A DNA stretch of 24,071 bases, taken from positions 1 to 24,071 of the forward strand of contig CAMPJQ010000001.1 in assembly GCA_946886925.1 (NCBI GenBank), written 5' to 3'. The position numbers were made by a program, and so were the translations under genes. This stretch comes from an uncultured Terrimonas sp. GTDB taxonomy: Bacteria; Bacteroidota; Bacteroidia; Chitinophagales; Chitinophagaceae. The notes beneath the pieces were generated by a model, which worked only from the letters and a program-made list of their open reading frames with translations, did not search any database and was not told the DNA's origin. Shown here one piece after another: positions 15,199-23,810 of the stretch (positions within the stretch are counted from its first letter, which is position 1; each line of letters opens with the position of its first letter).

Positions 15199-15846
15199 AT
15201 GCCAGTTATAGCTCCGTCTTTATTAGCCTGTAATTTTTTGAAGCTGCAGGAAGAATGCGATATGCTGAACGAAAGCGAAGCAGACTGGTTTCACCTGGAT
15301 ATAATGGACGGGCGTTTTGTGCCTAATATAAGTTTTGGGATGCCACTGGTTGAAAAAATCCGCAAAGCTACGAACAAGCCCTGTGATGTGCATTTGATGA
15401 TTGAAGAGCCGGGCAAATATGCCGCCGATTTTAAAATTGCCGGGGCCGATCATCTCATTGTTCATTATGAAGCCTGCCCGCACCTGCACCGCAATATTCA
15501 GCAAATCAAAAATCTGGGAATGAAAGCGGGAGTTGCCATAAATCCTCATACACCTGTTCAATTGCTGCAGGACATTCTTGAATACACGGATATTATTTGC
15601 ATGATGAGCGTAAACCCTGGGTTTGGCGGACAGGAGTTTATACTCCACACTTTAGCCAAAATACAATTGCTCCGCCAGCGGATTGACCAGTTGAAGCTCA
15701 ATACTATTATTGAAGTAGACGGGGGAATTACGCTGCAGAATGCCAAAGCTGTTGTTGAGGCCGGCGCCCATGGTTTGATTACCGGCACATCCATCTTTAA
15801 CGCCCGGGATCCCAAAGATGTAATACAACAGCTAAAGCATATATAA
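15199..15846 (+). CDS. rpe: Ribulose-phosphate 3-epimerase
   Basis: 215 aa from ATG 15199, the usual length. The frame is open back to an ATG at 15115, but the extra 28 residues are not family-like. The TIM-barrel motifs are complete: APSLLACNF (5-13), HLDIMDGRFVPNISFG with metal ligands H32 and D34, VHLMIEEP, MMSVNPGFGGQ, VDGGI and phosphate-binding GLITGTSIF. It interconverts ribulose 5-phosphate and xylulose 5-phosphate in the pentose phosphate pathway, which also supplies sedoheptulose 7-phosphate for the heptose genes; that link is metabolic, not an operon. Confidence 0.95.
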   Translation: MPVIAPSLLACNFLKLQEECDMLNESEADWFHLDIMDGRFVPNISFGMPLVEKIRKATNKPCDVHLMIEEPGKYAADFKIAGADHLIVHYEACPHLHRNIQQIKNLGMKAGVAINPHTPVQLLQDILEYTDIICMMSVNPGFGGQEFILHTLAKIQLLRQRIDQLKLNTIIEVDGGITLQNAKAVVEAGAHGLITGTSIFNARDPKDVIQQLKHI

Positions 15847-15993
15847 AATGCTTCTTTTCAATGCTTAATACGCCATTGCCGTTGCGTAGAGCCCCCTGTT
15901 ATATAATAAAGGCATGTATAAACCATTAATTTCTGCTTTTTTTTGATTAGCATAGGGTAATGCCGGTAGAGAAAATAACAAAGCTCATAATAA

Positions 15994-16001
15994 TAGTTTT
16001 G
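15994..16001 (+). promoter_or_regulatory. -7 box upstream of the Crp-type regulator
   Basis: TAGTTTTG matches TAnnTTTG. A start site near 16008 would support translation from ATG 16014 or 16089 rather than from 15960. No -33 TTTG is seen. Confidence 0.3.
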
Positions 16002-16088
16002 CATGCCCGTTTAATGTATGATAATTCCATTTTTATCGAATTTAATTCTACCCCCGTGAAAAAATTTACTTTAATTGAACCCCAGACT

Positions 16089-16706
16089 ATGGACCAGGTC
16101 GTAGCTATTTGTCAGAAGTATACTCCATTGGATGATGCGAGTCAGCAGGCGCTGAAAAGTATCATTACTTTGAAGGAGTACCGCAAAAATGATCATGTAT
16201 TTGAACAGGATCAGTTTTGTGGCGATCTTTTTGTAATTGTAAAAGGCTCTTACCGGCTTTTTCATAAAACAACCCAAAAAGAGCATACCACCTGGCTGGG
16301 ATATGATGATCATATCATATCTTCTCTCCATTGCCTGTTATTTAATACACCAGCAAAAGAAAGTATGCACATGCTTGAAGATTCAGTTATAGGTGTAATA
16401 CCTTATACCGAATTGCTGAGCCTCGGGCGGCAGTATGCAGCGCTCGACAAGCTGAACCGCACCATAATGAGCACTTTTATTATGGAAATGCAGGAAAACC
16501 TTTTTGCTACCCGTTTTATGGAAGCGGCAGACCGCTATCACTATTTTACACAAAAACAACCCGAAGCTTTGCAACGTATTCCACTAACCTATCTTGCATC
16601 TTTCCTGGGCATTACCAAAGAAAGCCTCAGCAGGATCCGTTCGGGGTTCAGAACCAGAGACAATAGTTTTGGATTGAATAATTCTTACCTCCGAACGGCT
16701 TCATAA
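16089..16706 (+). CDS. Crp/Fnr-family transcription regulator
   Basis: 205 aa from ATG 16089. The frame is open to 15960, but the extra 43 residues lie before the cyclic-nucleotide-binding domain and look non-coding. The N-terminal cNMP-binding-like barrel includes YRKNDHVFEQDQFCGDLFVI and VKGSYRLFHKTTQKEHTTWL. A dimer helix and a helix-turn-helix (IPLTYLASFLGITKESLSRI) follow. The Arg/Glu pocket for cAMP is not evident, as in many Bacteroidota members, so the ligand is unknown. It is monocistronic, with a strong terminator after the stop. No Fe-S Cys cluster of Fnr is present. Confidence 0.85.
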   Translation: MDQVVAICQKYTPLDDASQQALKSIITLKEYRKNDHVFEQDQFCGDLFVIVKGSYRLFHKTTQKEHTTWLGYDDHIISSLHCLLFNTPAKESMHMLEDSVIGVIPYTELLSLGRQYAALDKLNRTIMSTFIMEMQENLFATRFMEAADRYHYFTQKQPEALQRIPLTYLASFLGITKESLSRIRSGFRTRDNSFGLNNSYLRTAS

Positions 16707-16730
16707 ATAAAATCAGTTAATAATACAGTA

Positions 16731-16765
16731 AGGGAAATTGAAATGCGTTTCAGTTTCCTTTTTTT
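16731..16765 (+). terminator. Rho-independent terminator after the Crp-type gene
   Basis: GGAAATTGAAA (16733-16743) pairs along its whole length with TTTCAGTTTCC (16748-16758), one T-G wobble, around loop TGCG, followed by seven T. It lies 26 bases after the stop. Confidence 0.9.
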
Positions 16766-16836
16766 ATTGATCAGAACACAAAAAGCTCAATCATTCTGCT
16801 TCTTGTTTTTTTATGCCTGCTATACCCCGGCAATAG

Positions 16837-16852
16837 TGGCGTGAATATTGTT
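16837..16852 (+). promoter_or_regulatory. Weak sigma-54-like match upstream of the CsbD-like gene
   Basis: TGGCGTGAATATTGTT has TGGC and TTG at the spacing of a -24/-12 promoter, but the -12 C is T and two other positions differ. A start near 16863 would sit 10 bases before the gene. This is a tentative reading. Confidence 0.15.
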
Positions 16853-16872
16853 GTTTTTCTAAAAAACACATT

Positions 16873-17088
16873 ATGGGAGATTATAAATTAAAACTGGAGC
16901 GCCCCTGGGAACACGTAAAAGAAATGCTCAAAGAAAATGATCATGAACTTACAGAAGAGGATTTGTATTATGTGCCGGGGAAGGAAGATGCATTACTGGA
17001 GCGGTTAGCAAAGAAAAAGAACAGGACAAAGGAGGAAATTAAAATGTTGATAGAAAGCATTTCTGCTAATGATGGCATTGCATCATAA
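16873..17088 (+). CDS. CsbD-like small stress protein
   Basis: 71 aa, charged, no membrane helix or signal. The pattern W-x2-VKEMLKE (12-21), ELTEEDLYYVPGKEDALLERLAKK and TKEEIKMLIES matches the CsbD fold (WxxVK...LTxxDL...GKxDxLxGxLxxxxGxxxEEAxxxI). CsbD proteins are small helical proteins raised in general stress; their biochemical role is not known. The gene stands alone between the Crp-gene terminator and the convergent helicase gene. The family call rests on this motif spacing. Confidence 0.7.
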   Translation: MGDYKLKLERPWEHVKEMLKENDHELTEEDLYYVPGKEDALLERLAKKKNRTKEEIKMLIESISANDGIAS

Positions 17089-17164
17089 AAATTTTGGAAA
17101 CGATAACTTGTCCTATATCGATTGTAACTTGCTATAGAAATGTACGCATTCCCGGGTTATAGCC

Positions 17165-18379
17165 TTAGTGTCGCCCCGGCTTTCGTTTATAAAATTTCCC
17201 TTGCGGTTTCCTGTTGCCCGATTTTTTCCGGGGGTGCCAGGCAGGTGTATCGCCAAGGAATTGCGGTAAAGCTGCTTTTTCCACTTCTTTGCCAATCAGT
17301 TCTTCAATTGCGGCAAAACTGTTTTGTTCTTTTTCACCCACCAGCGTAAAGGCCATGCCATCTGCTTCGGCCCTTGCCGTTCGCCCAATACGATGAACAT
17401 AATCTTCCCCATCGCGCGGAACATCATAATTGATAACCAGGTCAATGGTATCAATATCAATTCCGCGGCTTAAAATATCAGTAGCTACCAGTATCGGTAT
17501 ACGCCCGCTTGTAAAACTGATCAGCACATTTTCCCTTTGCGATTGTACAAGGTCGCTATGCATTTCTTCTACTGTAAAACCATTTTGTTTCAGCATTCGC
17601 GTCAAAACCTTTACATTTTGCTTCCTGCTGCAGAAGATGAGAACACTTTTAAAAGGCGTTTTGGTTAATAAATATTTTACCAATGGAAGCTTCTGTTCCT
17701 CATATACCACAAAAGCCCTTTGTATGATCTTTTCGGGAGGACGGGAAATTGCAATATTAATTTCTACCGGATTTATAAGAATTTGCTGGGCTAATTTCCG
17801 GATCTTGGGAGGCATGGTTGCCGAAAACAATAAGGTTTGCCTTTTGGAAGGCAATTGTGTTATTATCCTGTTGATCTCATCCTGGAAGCCCATATCCAGC
17901 ATACGGTCTGCTTCATCCAGCACCAGAAACTCTAAGCCTTTTATGGATACATAACCCATATTAAGATGGGCTATGAAGCGACCCGGAGTACAAACGATGA
18001 TGTCGGCGCCCATCTGCAGTGCTTTCTTCTCGCCAACAAAATTCTGTGCATCGCTCCCGCCGTATACAGCCAGGGAGCTGATAGAAGTAAAATATGAAAG
18101 TCCCTCTAAGTGTTGCGAAATTTGTATAGCCAGCTCCCGGGTTGGCACAATTACCAGCGCACGTACCTGGCCGTTGGTATCTTCCGCCAGCAGACGATGA
18201 ATAATAGGCAACAAAAATGCGGCTGTTTTGCCGGTGCCTGTTTGTGCTGAAGCTATAATATCTTTTCCTGCCAGTATGGGAGGTATAACCTGTTGTTGCA
18301 CCGGGGTAGCTGTTTCATAGTTGGAAGCTTCAATTCCTTCAAGCAGGGCAGGGTGAAAATTAAATTCTGTAAAATGCAA
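17165..18379 (-). CDS. rhlE: DEAD-box ATP-dependent RNA helicase, RhlE type
   Basis: 404 aa. The Q motif (F8 ... TPVQ, 25-28), motif I AQTGTGKT (45-52), Ia PTRELAIQ, Ib TPGR, II DEAD, III SAT, IV SVLIFCSRK, V ATDILSRGIDID and VI HRIGRTAR are all present and in order, so both RecA-like domains are intact. The basic tail (RKKSGNRKPQGKFYKRKPGRH) probably binds RNA. RhlE-type helicases act in ribosome maturation and RNA decay, often at low temperature. It converges with the CsbD-like gene. An upstream leader of about 55 bases follows a possible -7 box. Confidence 0.93.
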   Translation of the reverse strand: MHFTEFNFHPALLEGIEASNYETATPVQQQVIPPILAGKDIIASAQTGTGKTAAFLLPIIHRLLAEDTNGQVRALVIVPTRELAIQISQHLEGLSYFTSISSLAVYGGSDAQNFVGEKKALQMGADIIVCTPGRFIAHLNMGYVSIKGLEFLVLDEADRMLDMGFQDEINRIITQLPSKRQTLLFSATMPPKIRKLAQQILINPVEINIAISRPPEKIIQRAFVVYEEQKLPLVKYLLTKTPFKSVLIFCSRKQNVKVLTRMLKQNGFTVEEMHSDLVQSQRENVLISFTSGRIPILVATDILSRGIDIDTIDLVINYDVPRDGEDYVHRIGRTARAEADGMAFTLVGEKEQNSFAAIEELIGKEVEKAALPQFLGDTPAWHPRKKSGNRKPQGKFYKRKPGRH

Positions 18380-18435
18380 ACGATATAAGTATTTTATGTT
18401 ATTTCAATAAGTTGGAGTTCCTTAACGGGAACACG

Positions 18436-18443
18436 TAAAGATA
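18436..18443 (-). promoter_or_regulatory. Possible -7 box for the helicase gene
   Basis: On the minus strand TATCTTTA matches seven of eight positions of TAnnTTTG and lies 57 bases before the start codon. No -33 element is clear. Confidence 0.28.
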
Positions 18444-18516
18444 AATGAAAATTACCAGTGCACCTTATGAGAGGTTATGTAAAACCTGCATTTTATTTTC
18501 AAAGGAGTATAAATAA

Positions 18517-19833
18517 TTATTGTTTGCTTTTTGATCGGTAAGGTCCAAATACATCTTTTACCGGCATCTCTGGCCTGCTGTCGTCTAATATAATTACATA
18601 ATATTCTTTGCCACCCGGTAATACCCTCACTACGATATGTCCCTGCAAACTTTTGTAGGAACGGTCAACCATTGTACCTATCACATATTTATTTGCATCG
18701 AGCATATTGGTGGTAAACAAATCCCTTGGCCCTTCATACAAATAAGGCGTGGTCAAGCGACGCAATACTTCTTCCCCCGGATGATCAGAAGACCAGGATT
18801 GCTGTATCCATACCCTGGGTTTAAATGTTTTAATTTGAAATTCATTTACCGCGTCTCGATTACCGTGATGGTCTAATGTGGCAATGTCTACTTCCCCTAT
18901 TGCTTTAGCAACAGGAGTTTCCACATCTTTCCACCATTCATCACCGTAAGATACAATGCCGCCGCAATCGCCGCCGGTATAATACGTAAAAGGCCCGTAA
19001 TGCAATGTCAATACCAGGCTCAACCCGTTTTCACTGGGCCAGCTACGTGGGTTGGCGGTATCAATGGCCGGGAAAAATGAAGCTGCTGTACTGTCCCTCC
19101 CTGTCCATATCAGCCCATTTGCTTTTACATTCTGCACATAAAAAGTTGGATATTGGCGGGCATGGTATTTCATATGTATCTGGCTGCTGCTGCCGGCTTT
19201 AAACCGTGCTGCCTTCATTCCTTTTTGTTGCTGTGCAGCAATAAAGTCAAAATAATTCTGCATCGTTTTGCCGAAATTTATTTCGCCGCTAAACTTATCC
19301 ATGTATCTTTTTATATCATACGGATAATTATAATCGGGATAATCTCTATCCATTAAATAGTGTATTGGTATAAGTTCCCCAACCCCCGTTATGCCGCTTA
19401 GATAATATTTTCCGGTTACCGACAATTTTGCACCGGGGTACCAGCTCCCAAAATGATCGTCATGAAAATGAGAGATAGCTGCATAATCAATTACAGCCTT
19501 ATCTTTTAAAGGCGATACCTTCTTAATGTATTCCACGATCCATTCGTATGCCCTTTTGCTATAATTGGGCCGCATGACCGCATTGCGGGGCGTAAAAGCA
19601 CGGCTGCCGGTTGGGTTCATTTCTCCGGCATCAAAAAGCATAGTAGTGCCGTCGGGAAAAATATAAAATGCTGCATCGCCCCAGCCGGTATTAATATGGT
19701 GCAGATCAAGATAGCCTTCTTCCCAGGCAGGCAGGGGTTGACCGGGTGTGGCAATTTGTGCGGATGCAGGAAGCTGTGCGCTGCATAATACAATCAGGAG
19801 TGCGGCAAGTTGAAACATTTTATGTACCGGCAT
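18517..19833 (-). CDS. Secreted metallo-beta-lactamase-fold hydrolase (ComEC/Rec2-like)
   Basis: 438 aa. A signal peptide is evident (FQLAALLIVLCSAQLPASAQ, cleavage probably after residue 26). The MBL fold begins LHHINTGWGDAAFYIFPDGTTMLFDAG (44-70), and the metal motif is SHFHDDHFGSW, with H122, H124, D126 and H127. Later ligands appear in YYTGGDCGG and in LDHHGN. The strand pattern with GDAAFYIFPDG resembles the MBL domain of ComEC-type proteins, but there are no membrane helices, so it is a free periplasmic or exported enzyme. The substrate is unknown. ATG at residue 6 is an alternative start. It is divergent from the TonB-dependent receptor across a 312-base gap. Confidence 0.83.
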   Translation of the reverse strand: MPVHKMFQLAALLIVLCSAQLPASAQIATPGQPLPAWEEGYLDLHHINTGWGDAAFYIFPDGTTMLFDAGEMNPTGSRAFTPRNAVMRPNYSKRAYEWIVEYIKKVSPLKDKAVIDYAAISHFHDDHFGSWYPGAKLSVTGKYYLSGITGVGELIPIHYLMDRDYPDYNYPYDIKRYMDKFSGEINFGKTMQNYFDFIAAQQQKGMKAARFKAGSSSQIHMKYHARQYPTFYVQNVKANGLIWTGRDSTAASFFPAIDTANPRSWPSENGLSLVLTLHYGPFTYYTGGDCGGIVSYGDEWWKDVETPVAKAIGEVDIATLDHHGNRDAVNEFQIKTFKPRVWIQQSWSSDHPGEEVLRRLTTPYLYEGPRDLFTTNMLDANKYVIGTMVDRSYKSLQGHIVVRVLPGGKEYYVIILDDSRPEMPVKDVFGPYRSKSKQ

Positions 19834-19945
19834 AAACAGGAATTTGAGTATTACCGAAAATACTATAACATTTTCAAAAGTTAAAGGAAGTGTTCATAAT
19901 GACGCTGCTTCTTTGGCGTTAATACTGAGGGCGGCGAAGTGATAA

Positions 19946-20083
19946 GGGTGCATTTCAAATTGTTGCCGGTTGGTGGAGGCCCCAACCGGTGCGGCCTGCC
20001 GTGGGTGGTGCCTGCCTGACCGGTAGGCTGGTCCCCACCGCCCACATGAAGCAAAGCGGTGCGACAATTTGAAATGCATCCAA
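19946..20083. repeat. Structured palindromic element with flanking direct repeats (REP/MITE-like)
   Basis: The terminal inverted repeat TGCATTTCAAATTGT (19949-19963) matches ACAATTTGAAATGCA (20064-20078) perfectly, with three further outer pairs (G-T, G-C, G-C). Two inner hairpins are present: CCGGTTGG/CCAACCGG (19966-19973, 19982-19989), and GTGGGTGGTG (20001-20010) with a downstream CACCGCCCAC, enclosing CCTGCC...AGGCTGG. The whole would fold as a branched three-way structure. TGATAA flanks both sides (19940-19945, 20084-20089), like a 6-base target duplication. No transposase is encoded. Open frames through it are by-products of the palindrome. It fills most of the 312-base gap 19834-20145; the rest holds a short inverted repeat AGTATT/AATACT (19847-19864) and the site at 20094. 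Confidence 0.65.
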
Positions 20084-20093
20084 TGATAAACCT

Positions 20094-20120
20094 CATAATC
20101 ACTATGATTATGTAATATTG
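20094..20120 (+). promoter_or_regulatory. Operator-like palindrome and weak -7 box before the receptor
   Basis: CATAATCA (20094-20101) and TGATTATG (20105-20112) are perfect inverted halves with a 3-base spacer, and TAATATTG (20113-20120) matches seven of eight positions of TAnnTTTG. The arrangement suits a dimeric regulator near the receptor promoter, but it could also be part of the neighbouring repeat. Confidence 0.35.
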
Positions 20121-20145
20121 CCCTCTTAAACCAGTTCATTTCCTG

Positions 20146-22653
20146 ATGCCTGCTGCCAGAACTTTATTGGTGCCATTTTGTATGCTGATATCTTCTATGC
20201 TGCCGGCGCAACAGAAATCTGCTGTTGTTTCCGGGAAAGTGGTAGATACAGATGAAAAACCTTTAGCCAAAGTAACCATCACCATTCTGGGCAAACAAAG
20301 TGAAACAGCAACTTCCGATTCCGGCACATTCGCCATAAAAGTACCTGCCGAAAAAGCCATAGCGCTTGTATTTTCTTTCACTGGCTTTCATACCATTCAG
20401 CGTAATTTTTATCTCAGCGAAAATGAACAGGAGAAAGTGGTCATTCGTATGGAAAGCAGTTCAAAAGTATTGGAAGAAGTTATCGTAAAAGATGAAAGGG
20501 AACGAACAGAAACCGGGCTTATACGCATTAATCCCAAACATGCGCTCACCATTCCATCTGCTACCGGTGGTGTAGAAAGCCTGATAAAGATATTTGTTGG
20601 CAGCAACAATGAGCTTACATCACAATATACAGTACGTGGTGGCAATTATGATGAGAACCTTGTTTATATCAACGACTTTGAAATCTTTCGCCCTTACTTA
20701 GTGCGCAGCGGACAGCAGGAAGGGTTAAGTTTTATTAATCCTGAGCTTACAGGCGGTATTAGTTTTTACAATGGAGGTTTCCAGGCAAAGTATGGAGACA
20801 AGATGAGCAGTGTGCTTGATATTCAATATAAAAAACCCAAAGCTTCTGCGGGTTCAGCATATATTGGTTTGTTAGAGCAGGGTTTTCATGTGGAAGGGAT
20901 CACCAAAAATGAAAAGTTCAGCTACTTAATCGGGGTACGCAACAGATCTAACAAAAATCTCCTGAGTAGCCAGGAAACAAAAGGCAATTATATTCCTTCC
21001 TCATCCGACATCCAGGCTTTATTTACTTACCGCTTAAACAGCAAGTGGCAATTAGAACTGCTGGGGAATTTGTCGCGCACCAAATTCATGCTTATACCTG
21101 AAGAAGCAAAACTTACATCGTCCGTTCTTTCGCCTTTATTCAGCGCTAACCTGGGACTTGATATTTATTTTGAAGGAAGTGAGCAGGACCGGTATTTAAC
21201 GAATATGATTGGTGTAAGTGCGCTGCAGCAGGTAAATAAAAAATTGAAATTAAAATGGATGCTGAGCAGGTTCCAAAATAATGAACAGGAAGCATATGAT
21301 ATTACAGGCGCCTATTTATTCGGGGAAAGGAGTTTCGATAAATCGCAGCCCGATTTCGGATCAATCGTTAATCCATTAGGCGCAGGAATATTTATAAATC
21401 ACGCCCGGAACAAATTAAATATCGAAAATTGGAATATATCTCACAAAGGGGGATGGGATAATGAAAAACATTTTATTCAATGGGGCATAAGTGCGGAAAA
21501 AACGATAATCTCTGACCGGTTAAGCGAATGGGAAGCACAGGATTCTGCAGGCTATAATCTTCCATATCAACCCGGACCGATCCAATTGTATAAAGTAAGA
21601 AGGTCGGCAACTGACCTTGATATCAATAAAATATCCGGTTATGTGCAGGATAATTTATCATTCGGCATTTCATCCCACATTACTGTGCAGGGAGGAATAC
21701 GGTTCAATTATAATTCTTTAAATAATGAATTACTACTATCACCGCGTGCACAAATGTCGTGGATGCCCAATGCAGATAAAGACTGGGTTTTGAAACTTGC
21801 GGCAGGTGCGTATGATCAGCCTCCCTTTTACCGGGAACTGAGAAGATACGATGGATCAGTTAATACAGCGGTAAAGGCACAGCGAAGCTGGCAGGCGGTT
21901 GCAGGTGCCGATCATAATTTCAAACTGTGGGAACGGCCTTCCCGGATAACTTTAGAAGCATATTATAAGCATTTGCGCAATGTTGATCCTTATGATATAG
22001 ATAATGTACGCATCCGGTATTTTGGTGATAACAGTGCCAAAGCGTATGCAATGGGTATGGAGATGCGCCTGTTTAGCGAGCTGGTAAAGGATGCCGAAAG
22101 CTGGGTTAGCATAGGGTTAATGCGGACCATGGAAAAGATCAATGATTTTCATTATTACCGTTACAAAAACGCGGCCGGAGAATTTATTACCGCTCAAACA
22201 GAAGACCAGGCAGTTGCCGACAGCGTTCGTTTTGATAAAGGATGGATGCGCCGCCCTACAGACAGGCTGCTTACATTTGGTATGTTCTTCCAGGATTATT
22301 TAAGTACCAACAAAAATTTCAAAGTGCATTTGAATATGATTTACGGAACCAGTATGCCGTATAATATTCCCGGTAGTGTACGTTACCGTAATGGGGTAAT
22401 AATTGATCCGTATATTCGGGTTGATATAGGTTTTAGCGCTTTGCTTTTGAGCAGCGATAAAAGCAATCGCAGAAGCCATAATCCTTTTCGGAAATTCGAC
22501 AATATATGGGCAAGCCTTGAAGTATTTAACCTGCTCGACCGCGCCAATACAATTTCTTACATGCTTATCAAAGATTTTTCTAATACTGTATATACTATCC
22601 CCAACCGGTTAACTCCCCGCTTATTAAATTTTAAGATACTGGCAAGATTTTAG
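20146..22653 (+). CDS. TonB-dependent outer-membrane receptor
   Basis: 835 aa. After the signal peptide (cut near Ala21-Gln22) comes a carboxypeptidase-D regulatory-like domain (about 25-100: VVSGKVVDTDEKPLAKVTIT ... FSFTGFHTIQ), then a plug domain with SQYTVRGGNYDENLVYINDF and GISFYNGGFQAKYGDKMSS, then a long beta-barrel ending in a terminal Phe (NFKILARF), as needed for BAM insertion. It is shorter than SusC proteins and no SusD gene follows, so it is not a typical polysaccharide-utilisation pair. The ligand is unknown; iron chelates, cofactors or peptides are all possible. The start at 20146 is preceded by an operator-like palindrome. Confidence 0.93.
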   Translation: MPAARTLLVPFCMLISSMLPAQQKSAVVSGKVVDTDEKPLAKVTITILGKQSETATSDSGTFAIKVPAEKAIALVFSFTGFHTIQRNFYLSENEQEKVVIRMESSSKVLEEVIVKDERERTETGLIRINPKHALTIPSATGGVESLIKIFVGSNNELTSQYTVRGGNYDENLVYINDFEIFRPYLVRSGQQEGLSFINPELTGGISFYNGGFQAKYGDKMSSVLDIQYKKPKASAGSAYIGLLEQGFHVEGITKNEKFSYLIGVRNRSNKNLLSSQETKGNYIPSSSDIQALFTYRLNSKWQLELLGNLSRTKFMLIPEEAKLTSSVLSPLFSANLGLDIYFEGSEQDRYLTNMIGVSALQQVNKKLKLKWMLSRFQNNEQEAYDITGAYLFGERSFDKSQPDFGSIVNPLGAGIFINHARNKLNIENWNISHKGGWDNEKHFIQWGISAEKTIISDRLSEWEAQDSAGYNLPYQPGPIQLYKVRRSATDLDINKISGYVQDNLSFGISSHITVQGGIRFNYNSLNNELLLSPRAQMSWMPNADKDWVLKLAAGAYDQPPFYRELRRYDGSVNTAVKAQRSWQAVAGADHNFKLWERPSRITLEAYYKHLRNVDPYDIDNVRIRYFGDNSAKAYAMGMEMRLFSELVKDAESWVSIGLMRTMEKINDFHYYRYKNAAGEFITAQTEDQAVADSVRFDKGWMRRPTDRLLTFGMFFQDYLSTNKNFKVHLNMIYGTSMPYNIPGSVRYRNGVIIDPYIRVDIGFSALLLSSDKSNRRSHNPFRKFDNIWASLEVFNLLDRANTISYMLIKDFSNTVYTIPNRLTPRLLNFKILARF

Positions 22654-22682
22654 ATAAGTATTCACATTTGTGCATAAGTAAT

Positions 22683-22716
22683 TTTGTATTTTATAGATGG
22701 CGAATCCTTACATTTG
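22683..22716 (+). promoter_or_regulatory. Candidate promoter for phoH
   Basis: TACATTTG (22709-22716) fits TAnnTTTG exactly, and TTTG at 22683-22686 lies 22 bases upstream, a little longer than usual. A leader of about 50 bases would precede the TTG start. Confidence 0.4.
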
Positions 22717-22772
22717 ATTTCAATGGATGAGGTTAGTCTGATGACTATTTGTGAACAATAAACCGAATTGAA

Positions 22773-23765
22773 TTGACAGAAACAATCATTAATCTGGAAA
22801 CCGTTAACCCTATTGAATTTTTTGGTGTTAACAATGGTAAACTTGATCTTCTTAAAAAGAAATTTCCTCTTTTAAAAATTCTCAGCCGTGGCACACAAAT
22901 TAAGCTTAGCGGCGCTCCTGAGCAAATTGAATCAGCAAAGGAAAAGATCGTGTTGCTTATTCAATACCTGGAACGCAACGGGCATGTAAGTGAAAATTAT
23001 TTTGAACAGATACTGGGCGGTGATGATGCGGAAACTGTAGATAATTTTGTAGAGCGCAACAGCAATGATATACTGGTGTTTGGTCCTAATGGTAAAAGTG
23101 TGAGGGCCAGAACGCCCAATCAAAAACGCATGGTAACGGCAGCCGAAAAAAACGATATCGTATTTGCTATCGGTCCGGCAGGAACAGGTAAAACCTATAC
23201 CGCTGTGGCATTGGCGGTACGGGCATTAAAAAATAAGTCGGTAAAAAAGATCATTCTTACCCGGCCGGCTGTTGAAGCCGGGGAAAGCCTCGGGTTTTTA
23301 CCCGGCGATCTGAAGGAAAAAATCGATCCTTATCTCCGCCCCTTATACGATGCGCTGGATGATATGATCCCTGCTGATAAATTGGGTTATTATATGAGCA
23401 CCCGTGTAATTGAAATAGCACCGCTTGCCTATATGCGTGGGCGTACGTTGGACAACGCCTTTATAATATTAGATGAAGCACAGAATGCCACTGACCTGCA
23501 GATTAAAATGTTTTTAACACGAATAGGAGCCAATGCAAAAGCCATCATAACCGGCGATATTACCCAGGTTGATCTTCCCAAGCACCAGCGGAGTGGACTT
23601 GAAAAAGCTACCCGCATATTGAAGAATATTGACGGCATTACGCATATTGAGCTGGATGAAGATGATGTGGTACGTCATCGTTTGGTTAAAGCCATCATCA
23701 AAGCGTACGACAGGGATCATGAGAGACTACAAAATATGAGTAAGGAAGGGGGAATGGGTAGATAA
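22773..23765 (+). CDS. PhoH-family ATPase
   Basis: 330 aa. Start codon TTG at 22773: the frame has a stop at 22752 and no ATG until codon 120, and translation from TTG gives the typical start [20 protein letters not shown]. An N-terminal KH-like region (about 22-66) precedes the P-loop domain with PNQ (115-117), Walker A GPAGTGKT (134-141), the conserved [18 protein letters not shown] and Walker [12 protein letters not shown] (about 230-240). PhoH proteins are cytoplasmic ATPases linked to RNA metabolism and to phosphate or stress responses; the exact role is unsettled. It is probably monocistronic, with a convergent gene downstream. Confidence 0.92.
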   Translation: MTETIINLETVNPIEFFGVNNGKLDLLKKKFPLLKILSRGTQIKLSGAPEQIESAKEKIVLLIQYLERNGHVSENYFEQILGGDDAETVDNFVERNSNDILVFGPNGKSVRARTPNQKRMVTAAEKNDIVFAIGPAGTGKTYTAVALAVRALKNKSVKKIILTRPAVEAGESLGFLPGDLKEKIDPYLRPLYDALDDMIPADKLGYYMSTRVIEIAPLAYMRGRTLDNAFIILDEAQNATDLQIKMFLTRIGANAKAIITGDITQVDLPKHQRSGLEKATRILKNIDGITHIELDEDDVVRHRLVKAIIKAYDRDHERLQNMSKEGGMGR

Positions 23766-23810
23766 GATAAAATGAAAATGCAGATGCTTACCGGTTCCGC
23801 AATAATTATA

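Noticed and set aside
15960..16088. 43-codon N-terminal extension of the Crp-type regulator
   Set aside because: It lies upstream of the binding domain and contains a probable promoter box. ATG 16089 gives the normal length.
17430..17954. 174-codon plus-strand frame opposite the helicase
   Set aside because: It is antisense to conserved DEAD-box motifs and has no recognisable domain.
19881..20139. Two minus-strand frames of about 75-80 codons across the palindromic element
   Set aside because: They follow from the hairpin-rich repeat and carry no domain. The repeat explains the sequence better.
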